Below, in pieces: positions 45,430-52,561 of a stretch of 64,000 bases of DNA. This stretch comes from Marinobacter iranensis (GTDB lineage Bacteria; Pseudomonadota; Gammaproteobacteria; Pseudomonadales; Oleiphilaceae), in NCBI RefSeq assembly GCF_029207565.1, contig NZ_JANCMW010000010.1, positions 124,001-188,000 of the forward strand, written 5' to 3'. Below the pieces are notes generated by a model. That model worked only from the letters and a program-made list of their open reading frames with translations, was not told where the DNA came from and ran no database searches. Positions within the stretch are counted from its first letter, which is position 1, and every line of letters starts with the position of its first letter. The translations under genes and the position numbers were made by a program.

Positions 45430-46845
45430 ATGAAAGATCTCAGCAGGAACTACATCAACGGTCAGTGGCAGGACTGGAATGGCGAGACCATCGAGGTTCA
45501 TGAGGCCGCCACCGGCGACGTCATCGCCAAGGTTCCCGCCTCCGGCCGCGAAGAAATGGAACAGGCCATCGCCGCCGCAAGTGCTGCCTTTGAAAGCTGG
45601 TCTGAAAGCACCCTGGAAAAACGGCTCCACGTACTGGAGCAGCTGCACGCCGGCCTGAAAGAGCGGGCTGGCGAGATTGCTGAAACGGTATGCCGGGAAG
45701 TGGGCATGCCCATCAAACTGGCCACCGGCATTCAGGCGGGGCTGCCTGCCACCATCACCAAAAGCTACCTGAAACTGCTGCCGGAATTCACCTTTGCTGA
45801 ACAGGTTGGCAACTCCGAAGTACAGCACACCCCTGTCGGTGTGGTGGGATGCATAACCCCCTGGAACTACCCCTTGCACCAGGTAATCCTCAAGGTGGTG
45901 CCGGCTATAGCCGCCGGCTGCACGGTGGTACTCAAACCGTCGGAAATCGCGCCCCAGAGCGCCTATATCCTGGCGGACATACTCGACAAAACGGACCTGC
46001 CTGAGGGCGTCTTCAACCTGGTCTGCGGTGAAGGCCACACCGTGGGCGACACCCTGATCAAACACCCCGACGTCAGCATGGTGTCCTTCACCGGCTCCAC
46101 CCGCACCGGCAGCCTGATTGCCCACGCCGCCGCCGATGACTTCAAGCGCTTTGCCCTGGAGATGGGCGGCAAGTCCGCATCGATCATCCTGCCGGATGCC
46201 GACCTGGCAAAAGCAGTGAAGGGAACCGTCAACAACTGCCTGCTGAACTCCGGCCAGACCTGCACCGCGCTCACCCGCATGCTGGTGCCGGCACAGAAGC
46301 ATGACGAAGCCTGTGAACTGGCCGCCAATGCGGTGGCAAAAATGACCCCCGGCAACCCACTGGAAGAAACCACCCGCCTGGGCCCGCTGGCTTCCGCCCA
46401 ACAGCGGGACAGGGTGATCGATTTCATCAACATCGGTATCAAGGAAGGCGCCACCCTGGTGACCGGCGGCCCGGAAGCGCCGGAAGGCTGTGACCAGGGC
46501 TACTTCGTCAAGGCCACGGTATTCGGCAACGTCAAACCCGACAGCCGCATTGCCCAGGAAGAAATCTTCGGCCCGGTGTTGTGCGTGATTCCCTACGAGG
46601 ATGAAGCCGAGGCCATCGAGATTGCCAACGGTACCGCCTATGGCCTGTCCGGGGCAGTCTGGTCCGCTGATGATAACCACGCCAAGAAAGTGGCCAGTAA
46701 GATGCGCACCGGTCAGGTATTCGTCAACGGTGGTGGCTTCAACCCACTGGCGCCATTTGGCGGATTCGGCCATTCCGGCATTGGGCGTGAGTTTGGCAAG
46801 TGGGGGCTGGAAGAGTTTCTGGAGGTTCGGTCGTTGCAGTTGTGA
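45430..46845 (+). CDS. Aldehyde dehydrogenase
   Basis: A 471-residue NAD(P)-dependent aldehyde dehydrogenase. Conserved parts are GCITPWNYPLHQV, the glycine motif FTGSTRTGS, the base Glu244 in LEMGGKSASI and the nucleophile Cys278 in NSGQTCTALTR. EEIFGPVLCV is also present. It is coupled to the alcohol dehydrogenase by a 15-nt gap with AGGAG. Together they convert an alcohol to a carboxylic acid. A REP pair and family-2 repeat follow. Confidence 0.95.
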   Translation: MKDLSRNYINGQWQDWNGETIEVHEAATGDVIAKVPASGREEMEQAIAAASAAFESWSESTLEKRLHVLEQLHAGLKERAGEIAETVCREVGMPIKLATGIQAGLPATITKSYLKLLPEFTFAEQVGNSEVQHTPVGVVGCITPWNYPLHQVILKVVPAIAAGCTVVLKPSEIAPQSAYILADILDKTDLPEGVFNLVCGEGHTVGDTLIKHPDVSMVSFTGSTRTGSLIAHAAADDFKRFALEMGGKSASIILPDADLAKAVKGTVNNCLLNSGQTCTALTRMLVPAQKHDEACELAANAVAKMTPGNPLEETTRLGPLASAQQRDRVIDFINIGIKEGATLVTGGPEAPEGCDQGYFVKATVFGNVKPDSRIAQEEIFGPVLCVIPYEDEAEAIEIANGTAYGLSGAVWSADDNHAKKVASKMRTGQVFVNGGGFNPLAPFGGFGHSGIGREFGKWGLEEFLEVRSLQL

Positions 46846-46860
46846 TGGCTGATAGTTGAG

Positions 46861-46948
46861 TGTCGGATTACGGCTTCGCCTAATCCGGCCTACGGGGGTG
46901 TATGGGGGCTGCACCATGTAGGTCGGATTAGCGAAGCGTAATCCGACA
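46861..46948. repeat. REP-like pair, copy 3
   Basis: Inverted REP units TGTCGGATTACGGC.. and TGTAGGTCGGATTAGC.. lie 23 nt apart, 15 nt after the aldehyde dehydrogenase stop. A family-2 repeat follows. Confidence 0.9.
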
Positions 46949-46972
46949 GAACCACTGGAGTCAGGTCGGTCA

Positions 46973-47058
46973 CGGGGTGGGGGTGCCTTTTCTGCGGGGA
47001 AAAAGATGTCTGAGCGCAGCGAGTTATTTTTCCCAGAAGAAAAGGCACCCCCGCCGCG
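46973..47058. repeat. Inverted repeat family 2, copy e (inverted orientation)
   Basis: Arms CGGGGTGGGGGTGCC.. and complement around GATGTCTGAGCGCAGCGAGT, in the same orientation as copy d. It lies between convergent aldehyde dehydrogenase and tetR genes and so may also act as a terminator for either. Confidence 0.9.
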
Positions 47059-47074
47059 GGATCAGCCCCCAGCT

Positions 47075-47656
47075 TCAGGCCTTCCCACCAAGCAGAATCC
47101 GCACCGCAGTACAGGCATCCTCCAACTCCTCCTCACGGGGTTCCCGGCCATTGATGATGTCGCTGTAAAGGCAGGACTCGGCCAGGCGCACCATGAAATA
47201 AGACAGGCTGTTGACGTTCAGGGGCGGATTGAGATGTCCCGCCGCTATCTGCTCCCGAAGCGTGCGGGTATTGGCCTCCACCGTGCGGCTATGAATCGTG
47301 GACTGGGATGACGTCAGTATCTTCAGGGCGTACTCCGGGTCTTCATGGATAAAGCGCCGCAGTGGCTCGGAGTGCAACAGGATGGAGTTAATGTGCCGGT
47401 ACACCCCAACCACAAAATCCACGCCCTGGCCTGGCGTTACGCTGAGCGCTTCAAGCCTCACGGGTTCATAAAGTGACCAGAGCACTTCCCCCAGCAGTAA
47501 ATCCTTGTTGCCGACCCAGCGAAACAGGGTGGCTCTTCCGATGTTCAGCTCCGCGGACAGGGACGCCAGGTGAATTCTTTCACCCTTCAGCCACATCCTT
47601 CGGGCACGTCGGAAGGCGTCCGCTGGCGTCGCCCTTGCTGTTGTCTTTTCTGTCAC
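47075..47656 (-). CDS. TetR-family transcriptional regulator
   Basis: A 193-residue regulator. The helix-turn-helix is SLSAELNIGRATLFRWVGNKDLLLGEVLW (seen as AELNIGRATLFRWVGNK), about residues 33-55, with a W-V-G variant of the usual Y-x-H-F motif. The C-terminal domain resembles QsdR-type regulators. It is convergent with the alcohol/aldehyde dehydrogenase genes, which are therefore candidate targets. Start GTG 47656 follows GAGG at 6 nt. Confidence 0.88.
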   Translation of the reverse strand: MTEKTTARATPADAFRRARRMWLKGERIHLASLSAELNIGRATLFRWVGNKDLLLGEVLWSLYEPVRLEALSVTPGQGVDFVVGVYRHINSILLHSEPLRRFIHEDPEYALKILTSSQSTIHSRTVEANTRTLREQIAAGHLNPPLNVNSLSYFMVRLAESCLYSDIINGREPREEELEDACTAVRILLGGKA

Positions 47657-47711
47657 TGCAACCTCGTATCGGAATTCGATTTCATTCTAACGACAAAACA
47701 GGAAACCCGCT

Positions 47712-47846
47712 ATGAAGAGCAGAATCACCGGACGGCCACAGCCTACCCCGGAAGATCTGTCCAGGGGAATTGCACATTGTGCTGAGAAGACTGGTCAGCC
47801 TTTTCGGCGTGACACATTTGTGAACTTTCCGCTATACACTCTTTAA
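47712..47846 (+). CDS. Possible small ORF of unknown function
   Basis: A 44-codon frame (MKSRITGRPQPTPEDL to FVNFPLYTL) preceded by AGGAAA about 10 nt upstream. It has no hydrophobic segment. It could be a real small protein, a truncated remnant or chance. The region also serves as the leader between tetR and the methionine-rich gene. Confidence 0.25.
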   Translation: MKSRITGRPQPTPEDLSRGIAHCAEKTGQPFRRDTFVNFPLYTL

Positions 47847-47936
47847 CACCTCGTGACTCTCACGTGATGGCGTGCACCCAGGATAGATGCCGGGCCTGTC
47901 AGCCAGGCAGGCTTAAATTACTGGGGAGAAGTCACA

Positions 47937-48248
47937 ATGAACAAGTTCAGCACAGTTGCAGCAATGGTCCTGTTTGGCTTGATGGCAGGCGCGGCCCAGG
48001 CCGATGACATGGCATCGGAAAATGGCATGATGAAGGACGATATGAAAGGATCAATGGAAAATCACGACATGAAGAAAGACGGCATGTCCGATTCCATGAG
48101 CCACGATATGAAAAAAGAGGGCATGTCCGACGACCACATGGGTATGAAGGATGACGGAATGGGCATGAAAGACGACAAGGCCATGCACGACGACATGAAG
48201 GATGGCATGAAGGGCGATGGCATGGACAAGTCGGATGCCATGAATTAA
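47937..48248 (+). CDS. Methionine-rich MXKDX-repeat secreted protein
   Basis: A 103-residue protein with a signal peptide (cleavage after AQA, residue 22). The mature part of about 81 residues holds about 19 Met plus many Asp, Lys, Gly and His in repeats such as DDMKD, KDGMS and KDDGMGMK, with no Cys or Trp. It matches the pentapeptide MXKDX-repeat proteins. Met/His/Asp-rich periplasmic peptides can bind Cu(I)/Ag(I) or act as oxidisable methionine sinks. It lies 28 nt upstream of a two-component system and 2.3 kb upstream of a periplasmic methionine sulfoxide reductase, which supports an oxidant or copper role by inference. Confidence 0.85.
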   Translation: MNKFSTVAAMVLFGLMAGAAQADDMASENGMMKDDMKGSMENHDMKKDGMSDSMSHDMKKEGMSDDHMGMKDDGMGMKDDKAMHDDMKDGMKGDGMDKSDAMN

Positions 48249-48276
48249 CCGGGCGCCTTCGACAGGCCAGGAACCT

Positions 48277-48987
48277 ATGACACGAAACGTACTGATTGTT
48301 GAGGACAACCCGGGTATTGGCGAGCTGGTGCGCATGCACGTGGCCGACCTTGGTATGACCCCCATACTGTGTGACCGGGGCGATACCGGGCTTGAGCGTT
48401 TTCGTGAGGGGGATATCGACCTGGTGGTTCTTGACCTTATGTTACCCGGGATGGACGGTCTCGCGGTGTGTCGCGAGATCCGTTCCGGCCCTGGCTATGT
48501 ACCGGTACTGATGCTGACGGCGAAAAGCACGGAACTGGACCGGGTGCTGGGCCTGGAAATGGGCGCGGATGACTATCTCACCAAGCCCTTCAGCGTGGCT
48601 GAACTGTCGGCGCGGGTGAAAGCCCTGTTCCGGCGGGTGGATGCCATGGCGTCTGCACCAGCCACAGGCGCCGGTCAGGAAAAGAGCGCTGAGCTGAGTA
48701 CCGACGGATTGCGCATCGATCCGGATCGCCGCCGGGTGTTTGTACGGGAACAGGAAGTGGAACTGACGGCCCGGGAGTTTGAACTGCTCTGGCATTTTGC
48801 CAGCCATCCCGGGCGGGTGTTCAGCCGTGTCCAGCTATTGGATAAAGTCTGGGGCTATAACCACGAAGGCTATGAGCACACCGTCAACACCCACATCAAC
48901 CGCCTGCGTGGCAAGATCGAAAAGGACCCGGCCCGGCCGGAGTTTATCGAGACCGTGTGGGGGGTGGGCTATCGCTTCCGGGAATGA
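48277..48987 (+). CDS. OmpR/PhoB-family response regulator
   Basis: A 236-residue two-component regulator. The receiver domain has the acidic pair E9-D10, phosphoacceptor Asp53 (LVVLDLMLPGMDG), T81 (MLTAK) and Lys103. The C-terminal winged helix has ELTAREFELLWHFASHPG, RVFSRVQLL and VNTHINRLRGKIE, with the wing FIETVWGVGYRF. It follows the methionine-rich gene and precedes the kinase by 3 nt, so it is cotranscribed. It probably controls the methionine-rich gene and msrAB. Confidence 0.95.
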   Translation: MTRNVLIVEDNPGIGELVRMHVADLGMTPILCDRGDTGLERFREGDIDLVVLDLMLPGMDGLAVCREIRSGPGYVPVLMLTAKSTELDRVLGLEMGADDYLTKPFSVAELSARVKALFRRVDAMASAPATGAGQEKSAELSTDGLRIDPDRRRVFVREQEVELTAREFELLWHFASHPGRVFSRVQLLDKVWGYNHEGYEHTVNTHINRLRGKIEKDPARPEFIETVWGVGYRFRE

Positions 48988-48990
48988 TTC

Positions 48991-50472
48991 ATGGTGAAGA
49001 CTCTCTACACCCGGTTGGCAGTCGGCCTGTTCCTGCTGCTACTGGCGGTTGGCCTGCTGTATACCTTTATCAGCCTATACTCGCTGCGGGAGTACAACGC
49101 GTCCGTGAACCAGGAGTTGCACCGGGACCTGGCGAAAAACCTGGTGGCCGACAGGAACCTGGTCAGCGAAGGCGAGCTTGATCGCAGCGCCCTGAAAGAA
49201 CTCTTCGCGCTGTACATGACCATCAACCCCAGTATCGAAATCTACCTGCTGGATCTGGATGGCACCATCCTCTCCTACTCGGCGGACCCTGCGAAGATCA
49301 AGCGCAAGCAGGTTTCGCTGGAGCCGATACAGCGGCTGATGGACGATATGAGCCGTTACCCCGTGCTGGGCGATGATCCCCGCAGCCATGACCGGCAGAA
49401 AGTATTCTCCGTGACACCCGTGCCATCGGCGGACAATCCGGAAGGCTATCTCTACGTGGTGCTCCGGGGCGAGGAATACGACGCCGCGGAAACCATGGCC
49501 CGGGGTGGCCAGTTGCTGGAGCTGAGCGCATGGGCCCTGCTGGTCAGCCTGGCGGTGGTGATGATTGCCGGGCTGGCGGTATTCCGGCTGTTGACCCGCC
49601 GGCTGACCATACTGACCCGGCTGGTTGAGGATTTCGAGCACACCGACATGAGCCGCCAACCCGCCAATACCTGGCGTGACAGGCGGCCCGTGGTCCGGGA
49701 CGAGATCGACTACCTGGGGGCCACCTTTGACGACATGGCCAGTCGGATTGCGTCCCAGATTGAGCAATTGACTGAAAAAGACGCCCAACGCCGCCAACTG
49801 GTGGCCCAGGTATCCCACGACCTGCGTACGCCGCTGGCCTCCATGCAGGGATACATTGAAAGCCTGAAACTGCGGCGGGATCGCCTCAGCCCCGACGAGC
49901 AGGACCGTTTTCTCGACATCGCCCTTAAAGAAGGCCGGCGCCTTAGCCGCCTGGTGGACGAGCTGTTCGAGCTGGCAGCCCTGGAAGCGCAGGAAAAGCA
50001 GCCGGTGCCCGAACCGTTCCCGCTGGCGGAACTGGTGCACGACGTGGTTCAGAAACACGGGCCGGAAGCCCGCAACAAGGGGCTTGAGCTTGCCGTAGCC
50101 GGTGACCCGGAGCAGCCGCTGGCCTACGCGGACCTGGCCATGACCGAACGGGTGCTGGATAACCTGATTGGCAACGCCATTGCCTACAGCCCGTCCGGGG
50201 GGCGTATCGAAGTGGTGTTCGGGCAGGCGGATGGCCTGCCGGAAGTTTGCGTTCGGGACAGCGGGCCGGGCATTCCGGAGCAGGACCTGCCCCATATCTT
50301 TGATCCTTTCTACCGTGGCGAATCCTCTGAGGGAACTGGCGGCCATGCCGGCCTCGGGTTGGCAATCGCCCGCAGGATCATGACGCTGCAGGGTGGGGAT
50401 ATCGGTGTTGAAAACCCGGGCTCCGGGGGCGCATGCTTTTGTATACGGCTACCGGTAAAGCCTTCAGACTGA
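48991..50472 (+). CDS. Sensor histidine kinase
   Basis: A 493-residue inner-membrane kinase. Two transmembrane helices (about 12-30 and 178-198) flank a periplasmic sensor domain of about 145 residues with no Cys or His-rich metal site visible. A HAMP linker follows. The H-box VAQVSHDLRTPLAS places the phosphorylated His at residue 276, and the ATPase domain has NLIGNAIAYSP, DSGPGIP and GLGLAIARRI. It is the partner of the response regulator 3 nt upstream. The stimulus may be oxidant or metal stress, judged from neighbours only. Confidence 0.94.
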   Translation: MVKTLYTRLAVGLFLLLLAVGLLYTFISLYSLREYNASVNQELHRDLAKNLVADRNLVSEGELDRSALKELFALYMTINPSIEIYLLDLDGTILSYSADPAKIKRKQVSLEPIQRLMDDMSRYPVLGDDPRSHDRQKVFSVTPVPSADNPEGYLYVVLRGEEYDAAETMARGGQLLELSAWALLVSLAVVMIAGLAVFRLLTRRLTILTRLVEDFEHTDMSRQPANTWRDRRPVVRDEIDYLGATFDDMASRIASQIEQLTEKDAQRRQLVAQVSHDLRTPLASMQGYIESLKLRRDRLSPDEQDRFLDIALKEGRRLSRLVDELFELAALEAQEKQPVPEPFPLAELVHDVVQKHGPEARNKGLELAVAGDPEQPLAYADLAMTERVLDNLIGNAIAYSPSGGRIEVVFGQADGLPEVCVRDSGPGIPEQDLPHIFDPFYRGESSEGTGGHAGLGLAIARRIMTLQGGDIGVENPGSGGACFCIRLPVKPSD

Positions 50473-50590
50473 CCTGCGTGCAGCCGCAATGATCTCTCCG
50501 GCGTTATACAAACGTAATAGTCTGGAGAAAATGCTGTGATGAATCCCGTGCAAACTGGTCACAGTATTCAAAGGGCAAGAGGTTAAGATT

Positions 50591-51811
50591 ATGAAACGGT
50601 ATCTGTTACTGATGTCCATGGCGGCAGCCATCGCACTGACCGGTTTCCAGGTTGGTGCCTCCAACGAGTCGGATTCACAATACGCCCCCGACGACCCCGG
50701 TCTGGCGGTTGCGACCTTTGCCGGTGGGTGCTTCTGGTGCGTTGAAGAATCCTATGAAGAAAAAGTGCCGGGGGTTGTCGAGGCGGTGTCCGGCTACAGT
50801 GGAGGTGATGAAAAAGACCCCAGCTATCAACAGGTTTCCGGGGGACGCACTGGCCACACCGAGGCCGTTCAGGTCTATTACGATCCTGATGTGATCACCT
50901 ACGAAGGCCTGCTCCAGGCCCTGTGGCGCACCGCGAACCCCACCGATGTGAAGGGGCAGTATGTGGACCGGGGCAAGCAGTACCGGCCGGCGATTTTCTA
51001 TCACAATGAAGCTCAGAAACGCGCTGCCGAAGCCTCGGTGAAGGCGCTGGAAGAGTCTGGCCGATATGACCATCCGGTGAAGATCGAAATCGTGCCTTTC
51101 GAAGCCTTCTACGAGGCCGAGGAATATCACCAGGATTACTACAAGAAGAACCCGGTGCGCTACCAGTTCTACACCTTCAACTCCGGCCGCTACCAGTTTA
51201 TCGAGAAGGTCTGGGGCGAGGACCAGGAAGTGGATTATTCCCAGTACAAGCCTGAAAACAGCGATGGCTCCGAGCGGGCTACTGTCAACAAAGTGTCTGG
51301 TGACGATACCGGCATAAACCTCAGCAAGGTTGAGGCATTCAACCCGGAAACGTTTACCAAACCTGACGACAAGACGCTCAAGGCAAGGTTGACGAAGGAG
51401 CAGTACAACGTCACGCAGAAGGATGGCACCGAGCCTGCGTTCAGCAACGAGTACTATGATGAGAAACGGCCCGGTATTTACGTGGATATTGTTTCCGGGG
51501 AGCCGCTGTTCTCATCCCGCGACAAGTACAAGTCCGGCACTGGCTGGCCCAGCTTCACCAAACCCATCAGCCCGGACATGGTGGTGGAGAAAGAAGACAA
51601 CACCTTCTTCATGACCCGTACCGAGGTCCGTAGCCGATACGCGGATTCTCACCTGGGGCATGTATTCAACGATGGCCCGGCCCCCACCGGCCTGCGTTAC
51701 TGCATGAACTCCGCGGCGCTGAAGTTCATCCCGCTGGAGGACATGGAAGAAGAGGGTTATGGCTCTTTGATCAGCGAAGTGGAGCAAAGCAGCCGTACCG
51801 CTTCCAACTAG
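50591..51811 (+). CDS. msrAB: Secreted methionine sulfoxide reductase MsrA-MsrB fusion
   Basis: A 406-residue fusion that repairs methionine sulfoxide of both diastereomers. An N-terminal signal peptide ([19 protein letters not shown], no lipobox Cys) indicates the periplasm. The MsrA domain has the catalytic GCFWC (Cys47 and Cys50). The MsrB domain has SGTGWPSF and RYCMNSAAL with the catalytic Cys near 371. The CxxC zinc pairs common in MsrB are absent. It probably draws electrons from a periplasmic thioredoxin-like or DsbD system not in this window. It lies 118 nt after the kinase. Confidence 0.95.
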   Translation: MKRYLLLMSMAAAIALTGFQVGASNESDSQYAPDDPGLAVATFAGGCFWCVEESYEEKVPGVVEAVSGYSGGDEKDPSYQQVSGGRTGHTEAVQVYYDPDVITYEGLLQALWRTANPTDVKGQYVDRGKQYRPAIFYHNEAQKRAAEASVKALEESGRYDHPVKIEIVPFEAFYEAEEYHQDYYKKNPVRYQFYTFNSGRYQFIEKVWGEDQEVDYSQYKPENSDGSERATVNKVSGDDTGINLSKVEAFNPETFTKPDDKTLKARLTKEQYNVTQKDGTEPAFSNEYYDEKRPGIYVDIVSGEPLFSSRDKYKSGTGWPSFTKPISPDMVVEKEDNTFFMTRTEVRSRYADSHLGHVFNDGPAPTGLRYCMNSAALKFIPLEDMEEEGYGSLISEVEQSSRTASN

Positions 51812-51823
51812 GCCGACGGCCGC

Positions 51824-52561
51824 TTATAACCAGAGATCCCGGATAGGGGTCTCTGGCGAGAAGTGATGCTGGATCTGGGCCATCAGCAACTCGGCACTGG
51901 CCAGCGCATCCACCAGGGCATTATGGGGTGGGTAGTGTGGCAGGCCATACCTCAGCCGGCTGTCTCCCAGTCGAATTGAGACAGGCTGCTGCCCCTTCAG
52001 CTTCTGCCACCAGGTGAGTTTCCGGTTGGGATGCAGGTGGGCCTCGATGGCCATGGTATCCATCACCGGAAAACATATTTCTTCCCCGATTCTCCACTTC
52101 AGGGCCATGTTCAGGAACGGCCGTTCGATACTGCGGTAGTGCACTACCGGAATGCGACCCGCCAGGCTTTCGAGGACTTCGTCCAGCACCTCCTCCAGGT
52201 CAGGGGCCTTGCCGATGTCCGTATGGGTAATGCCGTGTATCGTGATGGAGGTCTGGTGCAGCGGAAGCTGTGGCTTCACCAGCCAATGTCGGGAACCTCC
52301 CAGTTGCACCCGGCCCAGGGTGAACGGCACCACGCCGATACTGACGATGGAGTGCTTGTCAGGATCCAGGCCGGTGGTTTCGAAATCCACCGCCACGAAC
52401 GGAACGTCCTTCACGGGGGTTTCAGGTGCCACACAACCTGCTTCGTAGAAGGCCTTCAGGCGTGGGTCTTTCGCTTTTTCTGCCAGCTCCCGGTAACGTT
52501 CGGGCCAGGATAGAGTTTCGGTGAGGGCTTCACTGCCAGCGTGTTCCTGCTCATCAGACAT
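51824..52561 (-). CDS. DnaQ-like 3'-5' exonuclease (DEDDh)
   Basis: A 245-residue nuclease of the DEDDh exonuclease fold. Motif I is VAVDFETTGLDP, motif II is around GITHTDIGKAPDLEEVL and HYRSIERPFLNMAL, and motif III is HNALVDALASAELL (His and Asp). The substrate may be RNA or DNA. It overlaps the upstream cNMP/CBS gene by 8 nt and is often paired with that gene in other gammaproteobacteria, so the two proteins probably work together. Their joint role is not established. Confidence 0.9.
   Translation of the reverse strand: MSDEQEHAGSEALTETLSWPERYRELAEKAKDPRLKAFYEAGCVAPETPVKDVPFVAVDFETTGLDPDKHSIVSIGVVPFTLGRVQLGGSRHWLVKPQLPLHQTSITIHGITHTDIGKAPDLEEVLDEVLESLAGRIPVVHYRSIERPFLNMALKWRIGEEICFPVMDTMAIEAHLHPNRKLTWWQKLKGQQPVSIRLGDSRLRYGLPHYPPHNALVDALASAELLMAQIQHHFSPETPIRDLWL

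Noticed and set aside
45205..46917. Minus-strand frame of 570 codons
   Set aside because: Antisense to the alcohol and aldehyde dehydrogenase genes and runs through a REP element.
19252..47058. Repeats as a CRISPR array or IS terminal repeats
   Set aside because: Copies are kilobases apart, are hairpins with no regular spacing, and no transposase gene lies between them.
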